Part shown: positions 36,290-44,924 of the stretch, piece after piece
How positions within the stretch are numbered: position 1 is the first letter of the stretch
Layout of the letters: each line of letters starts with the position of its first letter
Assembly (NCBI GenBank): GCA_006738865.1
Contig: AP019701.1
Location: 3,840,001-3,904,000, forward strand
Direction: 5' to 3'
DNA length: 64,000 nucleotides
Source: Allostella sp. ATCC 35155
GTDB lineage: Bacteria; Pseudomonadota; Alphaproteobacteria; ATCC43930; Allostellaceae
The notes under the pieces: generated by a model
Told to the model about the DNA's origin: nothing
The model's database searches: none
The model's input: the letters and a program-made list of their open reading frames with translations, nothing else
Translations under genes and position numbers: made by a program

Positions 36290-37243
36290 TCAGCGCAGGT
36301 AGAAGCTGATCGGGACGACGATCTCGAGCTGGTCGCCGTCGACGTCGGCCGGCAGTGCCGGCAGGGGCGAGGCCCGCTGCAGCAGTTCCTCGACCTCGCG
36401 ATCGAGCAGCGAGTGGCCGGAGCTGCGCACCAGCCGATGGCTGAGGATGCGGCCGTCGCGGGCGATCGCGAAGCGGACGGTCGCGGTGCCCTCCATGCGC
36501 CGGCGCTGGGCGACCGGCGGGTAGGTCTTGTGCCGTTCGAGCTGCGCGCGCAGCGCGGCGAGATAGGACTGCGACGGGCCGGACGGACGGGCGGGCCGGG
36601 GGGCCGGCGCCGACAGCATCGCAGTCTGCGCCGGGGGCGCCGGGCTGGCAGGCGCCGGGGGCGTGTCGGCGACCGGGGCAGGTGCCGGCGGCGCCTGGCT
36701 CGGATCGGCGATCGGCGGCGCCTTGGCGACCACCGGCGTCGGCTCGCGGCGCGGGCGCGGCTTGGCACGTGGCGGCTTCGGCCGCGGCGGCGTCACGTCG
36801 CGGGCGACCGTCTCGACCCGCTCCTCTACCGGCAGCGCCTCGGTCGGGTCGATCTCGGCGACCTCCTCGACCGGATCCTCGACCGGAATCTCCTCGGCCT
36901 TGGCCGTCTTCACCTCGTCCGGCGGTGGGGGCGGCGGCGTCGCGGCGGTGTCGACGGGCTTCACCTCGTCGACCGGCACCGGCCGCGCCGCCTCGACGGG
37001 GACGGGCGTCGCGGTATCGACCGGCTTGACGGTCTGCGCCGCGTCGGGCTGCACCGCCTGGGTCTCCTCGGCCTTCATGGACAGGGCGTCCATGCTGGTC
37101 GGGACCGCCGCCATGACGATCTCGACCGGCTTGGGCGGCGGCTCGGGCTGCATCGACTCGTAGGCGACCAGCCCCCCGACCACGGCCGCATGGCCGACGA
37201 AGGAGGCAACCAGCGGCCAGCGCAGCGCCTTTCCGGAAGCCAA
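36290..37243 (-). CDS. tonB: TonB energy-transducing protein
   Basis: A 317-residue periplasm-spanning protein. An N-terminal anchor (LRWPLVASFVGHAAVVGGLV) is followed by a long Pro/Ala/Glu/Lys-rich span (residues about 30-225, with PRPKPPRAKPRPRRE) and a C-terminal TonB fold (SYLAALRAQLERHKTYPPVA, GTATVRFAIARDGRILSHRL, VPISFYLR). It passes proton-motive energy from ExbB/ExbD to outer-membrane receptors. No ATG precedes the anchor; TTG 37243, 12 bp after exbD and close behind GGGG, is the best start. The next ATG (residue 31) would remove the membrane anchor. Confidence 0.93.
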   Translation of the reverse strand: MASGKALRWPLVASFVGHAAVVGGLVAYESMQPEPPPKPVEIVMAAVPTSMDALSMKAEETQAVQPDAAQTVKPVDTATPVPVEAARPVPVDEVKPVDTAATPPPPPPDEVKTAKAEEIPVEDPVEEVAEIDPTEALPVEERVETVARDVTPPRPKPPRAKPRPRREPTPVVAKAPPIADPSQAPPAPAPVADTPPAPASPAPPAQTAMLSAPAPRPARPSGPSQSYLAALRAQLERHKTYPPVAQRRRMEGTATVRFAIARDGRILSHRLVRSSGHSLLDREVEELLQRASPLPALPADVDGDQLEIVVPISFYLR

Positions 37244-37255
37244 ACCGGTCCCCGC

Positions 37256-37705
37256 TCAGCGCTGCGCGGCCGGCGCCGACGCGGCCGACGCCTCGGACAG
37301 CAGGGATACGCGGCCGAAGCCGGATGCCGACACGATGCCGAGCACCTCCATCGCCCGACCATAGGGGATCGTCCGGTCGGCGCGGACATAGACGACGGCG
37401 TCCTTCTCCGTCTCCGCCAGCTTGTGCAGCGCTTCGCGCAGGCTGTCCGGCTCGACGGCATCCTGGCGCAGGAAGATCTTGCCCTCGCGATCGATGCTGA
37501 CGACCAGCGGCTCGCGCGGGGCACTGACCCGCGCGGCCTCGCTCTTGGGCAGCTGCACCGGGACGCCCGCCATCATCAGGGGCGCCGCCACCATGAAGAC
37601 GATCAGCAGCACCAGCATCACGTCGACGAAGGGTGTGACGTTGATCTCGCCCGCCAGCGCCGGCCCCTCGTCGCCGCCGCCGCCCATGTCGATCATTCCG
37701 GCCAT
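37256..37705 (-). CDS. exbD: ExbD biopolymer transport protein
   Basis: A 149-residue inner-membrane protein with one helix, [20 protein letters not shown]. The proton-carrying Asp is in PFVDVMLVL. Then follow [14 protein letters not shown] and the periplasmic domain with [12 protein letters not shown] and [19 protein letters not shown]. It forms the TonB-energising motor with ExbB. It is 13 bp downstream of exbB and 12 bp upstream of tonB. Confidence 0.95.
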   Translation of the reverse strand: MAGMIDMGGGGDEGPALAGEINVTPFVDVMLVLLIVFMVAAPLMMAGVPVQLPKSEAARVSAPREPLVVSIDREGKIFLRQDAVEPDSLREALHKLAETEKDAVVYVRADRTIPYGRAMEVLGIVSASGFGRVSLLSEASAASAPAAQR

Positions 37706-37718
37706 GGCGCGCGTCCCC

Positions 37719-38450
<732 letters not shown>

Positions 38451-38468
38451 GTCGGGTCTTCCCCTGGC

Positions 38469-38909
38469 CTACTTCGTCAGCTTGACCGCGCCGCGGCTCG
38501 CCACTTCCATCAGGGCGACGCAGTCGCGATCCTGGCCGCCGCACTCGATGACGTCGTTGACCAGGATCGAGGTGACGTCGCCGCAGCCGATGCCCGCCAG
38601 GTCGAAGACCTTCACGCCCTTCTTCTGGGCCCGCATCGGGCCGACATCGAGCGCAAGGCGCCGCGCGATCACCCCACCCTTGTCGAACACCACCAGATCG
38701 AGCTTGAACGCCTCGAACGGCGTCTTGCCACGGTTGTCGAGAACGAGATAGGCGCGGCAATCCGCGCCGCGCTCCTCCAGCCGGTTCAGTTCCACCAGGA
38801 CGGGCGCATCCGCCGCCAGTGCCGGCAGAGGCGCCACGCCCAGAGCCAGCGCGGCAATGCATGCGGCCAGGGGCCGCGTCCGCGCCCCGGAGGTTGCCCG
38901 TCCGTTCAT
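38469..38909 (-). CDS. Exported protein associated with exbB (unknown function)
   Basis: A 146-residue protein with a signal peptide ([20 protein letters not shown], cleavage near ADAPV). The mature part carries [20 protein letters not shown] and [20 protein letters not shown], then a Cys-rich stretch [10 protein letters not shown] and [10 protein letters not shown]. Similar small periplasmic proteins precede exbB in Alphaproteobacteria, but I know of no assigned role. It is first in the exbB-exbD-tonB operon and closest to the Fur-like box. Confidence 0.75.
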   Translation of the reverse strand: MNGRATSGARTRPLAACIAALALGVAPLPALAADAPVLVELNRLEERGADCRAYLVLDNRGKTPFEAFKLDLVVFDKGGVIARRLALDVGPMRAQKKGVKVFDLAGIGCGDVTSILVNDVIECGGQDRDCVALMEVASRGAVKLTK

Positions 38910-38946
38910 CGTGATTCCGTCCCCGTCTGTATGCGGTGCAGCAACG

Positions 38947-38961
38947 TGATAGTCATTCTCA
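38947..38961. promoter_or_regulatory. Fur-like box upstream of the exbB-exbD-tonB operon
   Basis: TGATAGTCATTCTCA matches the 7-1-7 Fur consensus TGATAATNATTATCA at all but two positions (one per arm). It is 38 bp upstream of the first operon gene. Iron repression of the TonB energising system is expected. Confidence 0.72.
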
Positions 38962-39184
38962 ATAACGGCCGCAAGCGCCGATTGACGCCGGCTGCGCTGG
39001 CGGGCTCGGCGTTACAACATATCAGAACCTCGCCGCGCAGCCGCCATGCGACGCATTGCCAGGGTCGCGGGACCGGCGGCGAAGCGCGCGGCGCCGGGCG
39101 GCCCGACCGTCACGGGACCGGGCTGGACCCGGCCCCATCCGCCACGCAGTATGCGGCCCCGATCCGACGGAGCCCCGCCCCCCG

Positions 39185-40099
39185 ATGCGCCTGCCCACCC
39201 ATGGCCGCTACGGCTATTCCGCCTTGCCCAAGCGGCCGGTCTACGACTGGCCCAACGGGCGACGGCTCGCCGTCTATATCGGCCTCAACCTCGAGCATTT
39301 CGCCTTCGGCGAGGGGCTGGGGGCCGAGCTGGCGCCGGGCGGCCCGCAGCCGGACGTCCTGAATTTCGCATGGCGCGACTATGGCAACCGCGTCGGCGCC
39401 TGGCGCCTGCTGGAGCTGTTCGCGGCGCTGTCGCTGCCGGCGTCCGTACTGCTCAACACCAGCCTCTACGCCCACTGCCCCGAACTGGTGGCGGCGTTCC
39501 GCGACCGCGGCGACGAGATGGTCGGCCACGGCCGCACCAATGCCGAGCGCCAGGGCGTGCTGGACGAGGACGACGAGCGCGCGCTGATCGCCGCCGCGAC
39601 CGCTTCGATGACCCGGCACGAGGGCCGCCAGCCGGCCGGCTGGCTCGGTCCCTGGATATCGGAAAGCCGGGTCACCCCGGACCTCCTGAAGGAGGCCGGC
39701 TACCGCTACGTCCTGGACTGGGCGATGGACGACCAGCCGGTCTGGATGGCGACCCGCGCCGGGCCGCTGCTTTCCGTCCCCTACCCGCAGGAGTTGAACG
39801 ACATCCCGGCCATCGTCGCCCGCCGGATGGACGCCGACGCCTTCGCCGACATGATCGTCGACCAGTTCGACGAGATGCGCGAGCAGGCGGCCGATGCGCC
39901 GCTGGTGATGGGGATCGCGCTGCACGCCTATCTGGTCGGGCAGCCCCACCGCCTGCGCCATCTGCGCCGCGCGCTGGCGCACATCGCGGGGGCTGCGGGC
40001 GACGTCTGGATCACGCGCGCCGGAGCGGTCGCCGCCCATGTCGAGCGCCTGCCGCGCGGCACGCTGGCCGATCCGCCGGCCTGGAACGGCACGGCATGA
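39185..40099 (+). CDS. Polysaccharide deacetylase family protein
   Basis: A 304-residue NodB-like (carbohydrate esterase 4) fold protein. It shows AVYIGLNLEHFAFGEGLGAE, where Asn-Leu-Glu-His replaces the usual Asp motif of true deacetylases, then YGNRVGAWRLLELFAALSLP and EMVGHGRTNAERQ (the His of motif 2). GWLGPWISESRVTPDLLKEA and GIALHAYLVGQPHRLRHL follow. This is the allantoinase/PuuE-like subgroup often next to transporters. The substrate is unknown. ATG 39185 has GGAG upstream. Its stop overlaps the EamA gene start. Confidence 0.85.
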   Translation: MRLPTHGRYGYSALPKRPVYDWPNGRRLAVYIGLNLEHFAFGEGLGAELAPGGPQPDVLNFAWRDYGNRVGAWRLLELFAALSLPASVLLNTSLYAHCPELVAAFRDRGDEMVGHGRTNAERQGVLDEDDERALIAAATASMTRHEGRQPAGWLGPWISESRVTPDLLKEAGYRYVLDWAMDDQPVWMATRAGPLLSVPYPQELNDIPAIVARRMDADAFADMIVDQFDEMREQAADAPLVMGIALHAYLVGQPHRLRHLRRALAHIAGAAGDVWITRAGAVAAHVERLPRGTLADPPAWNGTA

Positions 40100-41052
40100 G
40101 GCCGCCGCCCGCCGCCCCGGTACCCGCCAGCCCGGCGCCGGCCGCATTGTCCGGCGACCAGCCCGGACGCGGCATCCTGCTGATGCTGGCCGCGGTCGCC
40201 TGCTTCGTCGTCATGGACGCGCTCATCAAGTGGCTGAGCCAGACCTTCCCGACGATGCAGGTCGTCTTCTTCCGCAGCCTCTTCGCGCTCGTCCCGATCG
40301 TGATCATGGTCGTGCACCAGGGTGGCATCCAGCGCCTGAAGACGAAGCGGCCGGGCATGCACGCGCTCCGCTGCATCGTCGGCCTGGGGTCGATGATCTG
40401 CTTCTTCCACGCCTTCCGCGTCATGCCGCTGGCCGACGTGATCGCCATCGGCTTCGCCGCTCCCCTGTTCGTGACCGCGCTGTCGGTGCCGCTGCTGCGG
40501 GAGAAGGTCGGCATCCGCCGCTGGACGGCGGTCGTCGTCGGCTTCGTCGGCGTGCTCGTGATGGTGCGCCCGGGCCTCGACCTGTTCGAGGTGGGTGCCG
40601 GCATCGCGCTCCTCGGCACCGTCGGCTATTCGCTGGCGATGATCCTGATGCGCAATCTCGGCAAGACCGACACGACGACGGCCATCACCTTCTACTTCAC
40701 CATGTGCTCGACGATCGTCGCCGGGCTGGCCATGCCGTTCGTCTGGATCGAGCCGCCGGGGATGACCGAGTGGCTGCTGCTGGCGCTGGTCGGCCTGATC
40801 GGCGGCGTGGCGCAGCTCCTGATGACGCAGGCCTTCCGCATCACCCCGGTCGCGGTGATCGCGCCCTTCGACTACACCGCCATGCTGTGGGGCACCGCGA
40901 TCGGCTATGCCGTATGGGGCGAGATCCCGGACACGCTGCTCTGGGTCGGCGCGGCGATCGTCGCCGGCAGCGGCCTCTATATCGTCCACCGGGAGACGCG
41001 GCTGCGCGTGCCCCGGCTCAATATCGGCACCCGCTCGACCGGGCGGCGCTGA
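40096..41052 (+). CDS. EamA/DMT-superfamily transporter
   Basis: A 318-residue protein with ten hydrophobic segments in two EamA repeats. The first begins GILLMLAAVACFVVMDALIK, the second GAGIALLGTVGYSLAMILMR. MPLADVIAIGFAAPLFVTAL and MTQAFRITPVAVIAPFDYTA are typical of the rhtA-like export branch. A Pro/Ala-rich head of about 25 residues precedes the first helix. The start overlaps the deacetylase stop (ATGA), so the two are coupled and the transporter may export or import a related metabolite. Confidence 0.9.
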   Translation: MRPPPAAPVPASPAPAALSGDQPGRGILLMLAAVACFVVMDALIKWLSQTFPTMQVVFFRSLFALVPIVIMVVHQGGIQRLKTKRPGMHALRCIVGLGSMICFFHAFRVMPLADVIAIGFAAPLFVTALSVPLLREKVGIRRWTAVVVGFVGVLVMVRPGLDLFEVGAGIALLGTVGYSLAMILMRNLGKTDTTTAITFYFTMCSTIVAGLAMPFVWIEPPGMTEWLLLALVGLIGGVAQLLMTQAFRITPVAVIAPFDYTAMLWGTAIGYAVWGEIPDTLLWVGAAIVAGSGLYIVHRETRLRVPRLNIGTRSTGRR

Positions 41053-41065
41053 GCCCGCAGCACCG

Positions 41066-41842
41066 TCAGGGGTGCGCGCCCGGCCGGCCGAGCACCAGAT
41101 GGTCCTGATGGTGCGGGCGGTCGGGACGGGCCGGGGGCCGGCCGCACCAGTCGCCCGGCTCCCGCCCGAGGATGACGAGGCCGGCTGCCGCGGCGGCATC
41201 CTCGATCGCCGCCGGATCCCAGGCGGTGAAAAGGTCCTTGCCGAAGCGCATCAGCAGCGGCGCCCGGTCCCCCGCCAGGGCTTCCGGTCCGCCGGGCCAG
41301 CCGCGCAGATGGGCTTCGCCGACGGCATCGACGATAAAGAAGGTCAGCAGCGCCCGGCCGTCGGGCTGCAGCACGCGGGCGAGTTCGCGCAGGTAGTGGC
41401 GCGTCGTCGGCCCGTCGAGATGGGTGAAGACCGACAGCGCCAGCGCCCGGTCGATGCTGCCGTCGGCGGCCGGAAAGCGCCAATCGGTGAGCGGCTGGGT
41501 GCCGCCGGGATTGAGGAAGGGCTCGGCGACGTCGGCGTGGACGAAGGTGAACTCCGGGCGCCGGGCGCCGATCTCGCGCCGGCACCATTCGATCCCGTCG
41601 CGCCAGACGTCGAAGCCGACATAACCGCCCGGCGCGCGCAGCAGGTCGGCCAGCGCGATCGCCATACGGCCGGTGCCGCAGCCGATATCGAGCAGGCGAT
41701 GGTCCGGCCTGAGCCCGGTATCGTCGACCAGGAAGCCGCGATAGCGTCGGCCGACCCGGTGAAACTGCTCGACGTCGGTGCTGCCGATCCATTGCAGATG
41801 GCTGTCCGGGGGCAGGTCAAAGGCGGGCTGGTCGGCAGCCAT
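41066..41842 (-). CDS. Class I SAM-dependent methyltransferase
   Basis: A 258-residue cytosolic methyltransferase. SAM motif I is HRLLDIGCGTGRMAIALADL, motif II is GGYVGFDVWRDGIEWC, and motif IV is ALALSVFTHLDGPTTRHYLR followed by ELARVLQPDGRALLTFFIVD. The N-terminal HLQWIGSTDVEQFHRVGRRY is common in methyltransferases beside glycosyltransferases. The acceptor is unknown. It is tail-to-tail with the EamA gene, 13 bp away. Confidence 0.85.
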   Translation of the reverse strand: MAADQPAFDLPPDSHLQWIGSTDVEQFHRVGRRYRGFLVDDTGLRPDHRLLDIGCGTGRMAIALADLLRAPGGYVGFDVWRDGIEWCRREIGARRPEFTFVHADVAEPFLNPGGTQPLTDWRFPAADGSIDRALALSVFTHLDGPTTRHYLRELARVLQPDGRALLTFFIVDAVGEAHLRGWPGGPEALAGDRAPLLMRFGKDLFTAWDPAAIEDAAAAAGLVILGREPGDWCGRPPARPDRPHHQDHLVLGRPGAHP

Positions 41843-41926
41843 GCGGCAGTTCCATTACGACTCGCGATGCCGCAAGTTACTGCACGCTCCACGAGCGGAA
41901 CAGATGGCGCCCGGAATCGGGCGGGT

Positions 41927-42601
41927 TCAGGCCGCCGGCGCCGCCTCCGCCAGCAGCTCCGCATCGTCGTTGCGGACATTGCCGACCCGGGCCGAGACGG
42001 GGTAGGCGACGAAGGCGTCCTCGGGCGCCGGGCGCAACAGGTCGGCCACCGCCTCGGCCGGCCCCGCGATCCAGCGCTCCCAGTCCGCCGGATCGAGCAC
42101 CACCGGCATCCGGTCGTGGATCGACCGCAGGCGGTCGTTGGCGTCGGTGGTGACGATGGCAAAGCTGTCGATCGCCGGCTCGTCCGGGCCGGGCGACCAG
42201 CGCTCCCAGATGCCGGCGAAGGCGAAGGGTTCGCGGTCGGAGCGGACGATCCGCATCGGCTGCTTGCCGCCGCCCGGAACCGCCTGCCACTCGTAGAAGC
42301 CGTCGGCCGGAACGAGGCAGCGGCGGTCGCGGAAGGCGTTGCGGTAGGCCGGCTTGGCGGCCAGCGTGTCGGCGCGGGCGTTGATCATCGCGAAGCGGGC
42401 GTCGGGCCCCTTCGACCAGGACGGGATGAGGCCCCAGCGGACCAGCGTCAGCCGCAGCCCGTCGCGGCCGCGGCGGACGACCGGCGCATCCTGCGTCGGC
42501 GCGAGATTGTAGCGCGGCGGCAGGTTGGGGATCGGCCCGACGGTGCCGAAGAGGCGGGCCAGCGCCTCCGGCGCGGTGGTGATGCTGTAGCGTCCGCACA
42601 T
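41927..42601 (-). CDS. yedK: SOS response-associated peptidase (YedK/HMCES family)
   Basis: A 224-residue SRAP protein that caps abasic sites in single-stranded DNA. Cys2 (MCGRYSITT) forms the thiazolidine crosslink. The conserved elements are PPRYNLAPTQDAPVV, WGLIPSWSKGPDARFAMINA, RCLVPADGFYEWQ (the Glu) and SIHDRMPVVLDP (the His). Length and order fit the family. ATG 42601 starts 14 bp after the stop of the SnoaL-like gene. Confidence 0.94.
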   Translation of the reverse strand: MCGRYSITTAPEALARLFGTVGPIPNLPPRYNLAPTQDAPVVRRGRDGLRLTLVRWGLIPSWSKGPDARFAMINARADTLAAKPAYRNAFRDRRCLVPADGFYEWQAVPGGGKQPMRIVRSDREPFAFAGIWERWSPGPDEPAIDSFAIVTTDANDRLRSIHDRMPVVLDPADWERWIAGPAEAVADLLRPAPEDAFVAYPVSARVGNVRNDDAELLAEAAPAA

Positions 42602-42615
42602 GGCGCCGGCCCGTG

Positions 42616-43086
42616 TCAGCGGCGGTGCGCCGCCGCCTCTGGCCGCGCGGCTTCCGCCGCCGCCCAGCGCAGCAGCGCCTTGCGGATGCGGTCCGGCGCG
42701 AAATCGAGCTGGGCCAGCGCCATGCCGCGGTCGAAGACCTCCGAATAGCGCCGGATGGCCCCGTCCGGCGCCAGCTCGAAGCAGCCGATGCCGGAGAAGA
42801 TCACGCGGCGGCCCGCCGCCTCGGCCATGGTCGAGGTGTAGCTGAAGAGATAGCGGGCATAGCCGGTGCGGCCGTCGGAAACCGGGTCCGCCATGTCCCA
42901 GCGGAAATCCTCGGCCGCCCCATGGAAATGGTGCTGCAGCATCTCGGCGATGGCGGCCCGGCCGACGAAGGGCCCGTAGAACCCGTCGACATAGGTTCCG
43001 TCCTCCGTGAAGAGGGCGGCCAGCCCCGCGCCGTCGCCGGCCGCGACGGCACGGGTGAAGGCGGCTGTGGTGTCGGCGAAACTCAT
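42616..43086 (-). CDS. SnoaL-like (NTF2-fold) protein
   Basis: A 156-residue protein beginning MSFADTTAAFTRAVAAGDGA, then GLAALFTEDGTYVDGFYGPF and GRAAIAEMLQHHFHGAAEDF. This is the SnoaL/NTF2 cone fold with the typical pocket pattern (TEDGTYVDGFYGPFVGR). Function is unknown; relatives are isomerases, hydratases or binding proteins. The start overlaps the DUF6065-SapC stop (ATGA), so it is translationally coupled to that gene. Confidence 0.82.
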   Translation of the reverse strand: MSFADTTAAFTRAVAAGDGAGLAALFTEDGTYVDGFYGPFVGRAAIAEMLQHHFHGAAEDFRWDMADPVSDGRTGYARYLFSYTSTMAEAAGRRVIFSGIGCFELAPDGAIRRYSEVFDRGMALAQLDFAPDRIRKALLRWAAAEAARPEAAAHRR

Positions 43087-44609
43087 GCGGGCGCTCCCGT
43101 CTTGCCGTGCGCGCCGGCCATCTGGGCCAGCCGCCGCCAGTTGCCGAGGGATCGGACATGGGCGGCGACGAGCGTGCTCCAGCCCGCCCGACGCCATTCC
43201 TCGGCGATCGCCGAGGGCAGCGAACCGTAGCGGACATGGTCGACGACGAGCAACTGCGCGAACTCGGGCCGGGCGGCGATCGGATGGTCCTGGTTGGCGG
43301 CGGCCGGCACCAGGAGGCGGCGCTCGATCATCCGGCCGACGAAGTCCGCCGCCGCCACCTGCTGGCGCATCAGCGCCTCGGCGACGGCCGCGCCGGCCTT
43401 TCCGGCGTCCGACAGGCCGCCGTCGGCGATCAGCTTGGCGGGTGCTGCCGGATCGAGCCACGGGCAGGCCTCGTCGAGCGCGAGGAACCATTGCTGCCCG
43501 GCGGGCTCGGCCTCGACCGAGAAGGGATATTGCCGGACGACGGCCGGGACATAGGCGCCGCCGGCCCATGCGCCGCCGGCGATGAAGAGGTTGACGGCCT
43601 CGCGGTCGCCGACGACGGCGACGGCGCCGTGCGGATCGCGCGTGAAGCAGATCGGATAGTGCAGCGAGGCCGCCTCGATCTCGGCGGCGCCGAGCGGCAT
43701 CAGGTGCCGCCCGGCGGCGAAGCCGTAGTCCGCCCGGGCGATGCCGAGAACGGCATGGCGGCGCCGGCTGACCGGGACCGGGCGCTTGGACAGGCCCGGC
43801 GGCAAGCGTGCGCCCGCCGGCGTCGCCGCCGGCGGAACTGCGGCCGGCCCGGCGGCCGCGGCGGGGGGCGGCCGCATGTCGACCGGGTCGGCCAGGCGCA
43901 GCTTGGAGGCATGGCTGGGCGGCGCCCGGGTGCCCGTCGGCAGGCGGCCGCGGAAATAGAATTTCTGCCAGCCTTCGCGCACCGCCTCCTGTTCGCCGCG
44001 GGCGAGGCTGGCCAGGAACTCGGTCCGGCGGTCGCGATAGGCCTCGTACTCCGCCTTCAGGGCAGGGTCGTCGTCGATCGCGCGGATGGCCGGCGCGACG
44101 CCGTCGAGGCCGCCGGCCGGGACCGGGACGATCTGGCAGAAGGGCTCGCCCCGCTCGAAGCGGACGCGGCCCGGCCGCGTCAGCTGCCAGTTCATGGTGA
44201 AGGGGAAGGGCAGCCAGTCGGTCTCGACGATCCCGGTCAGCGGCTGAATGCCGTCCTTGGGCCAGTTGACGGGGCCCGACACCAGCAGGTTCCAGCCGGG
44301 CGCGGTGCGGAAGAGATAGCCCGGATGGAAGGTGACGACGCCGCGGTGGAAATGCGACTGGCAGACATGCTCGAAGCCCGGGACGGGATCCGGCGAGGAA
44401 ACCACGATGTCGGTCTTGTCGGGGCCGCCATTGTACGCGATGTCGATCGGGCACGGCGCAAGGACGTGCCAGCCGAACGCGTTGGCGATGTTGAGCGGCA
44501 GGCAGCGATAGGGATAGCGCTCCGGCGAGGCATCCATCCAGGCGCGATCCTGCGGCGCCGGGACGATCTCGCAGGCGACGGCGCCGGTGACGTAGCAGTC
44601 AAGCTTCAT
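43083..44609 (-). CDS. DUF6065-SapC domain fusion protein
   Basis: A 508-residue protein in two parts. Residues 1-220 match DUF6065: MKLDCYVTGAVACEIVPAPQ, QSHFHRGVVTFHPGYLFRTA, MNWQLTRPGRVRFERGEPFC and YEAYRDRRTEFL. A Pro/Ala linker (about 225-285) follows. Residues about 290-500 resemble SapC: GFAAGRHLMPLGAAEIEAAS, LHYPICFTRD, GGAYVPAVVRQYPFSVEAEP and FLALDEACPWL. SapC was named from S-layer export loci; neither domain has a firm activity. ATG 44609 is the start. Related DUF6065 sequence survives as a pseudogene at 55.6-55.9 kb. Confidence 0.82.
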   Translation of the reverse strand: MKLDCYVTGAVACEIVPAPQDRAWMDASPERYPYRCLPLNIANAFGWHVLAPCPIDIAYNGGPDKTDIVVSSPDPVPGFEHVCQSHFHRGVVTFHPGYLFRTAPGWNLLVSGPVNWPKDGIQPLTGIVETDWLPFPFTMNWQLTRPGRVRFERGEPFCQIVPVPAGGLDGVAPAIRAIDDDPALKAEYEAYRDRRTEFLASLARGEQEAVREGWQKFYFRGRLPTGTRAPPSHASKLRLADPVDMRPPPAAAAGPAAVPPAATPAGARLPPGLSKRPVPVSRRRHAVLGIARADYGFAAGRHLMPLGAAEIEAASLHYPICFTRDPHGAVAVVGDREAVNLFIAGGAWAGGAYVPAVVRQYPFSVEAEPAGQQWFLALDEACPWLDPAAPAKLIADGGLSDAGKAGAAVAEALMRQQVAAADFVGRMIERRLLVPAAANQDHPIAARPEFAQLLVVDHVRYGSLPSAIAEEWRRAGWSTLVAAHVRSLGNWRRLAQMAGAHGKTGAPA

Positions 44610-44924
44610 GGGTGGGCCGTCCCTGCGATCGGGCAAATGGTGCCGTGCATCGAACCCGCGCGCCCTCTGCGGTTGAACCGGCCAGCGGCAGCCGCGTGCG
44701 GGCCGCCAACCCAGGCCCGGGCATCGTAACAAGGCCCCGCCACCCCGGACAGCGGCGCATTCGCGCGGGCCGGGCGGTCGGACCGGCGGCCGCAGCCATC
44801 GGTCGAGTGGTGCCGGTCCGGTGCGAGTTTTGGTGCAACAAGGGCGCAGCGAGCTACACTATGCCGATCGATCCGAGCGGCAGTCCCATCCGGATCGATC
44901 CGTGTCTTCCAACAGGGCTCCTTC
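44610..44924. other. Divergent intergenic region between DUF6065-SapC and the double glycosyltransferase
   Basis: These 315 bp hold no gene I can support. On the plus strand TTGGTG near 44830 and TACACT near 44855 are spaced about 19 bases and could be a weak promoter for the glycosyltransferase. The untranslated lead after that is about 65 bp. No clear dyad, riboswitch or RNA gene was seen. Confidence 0.5.
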
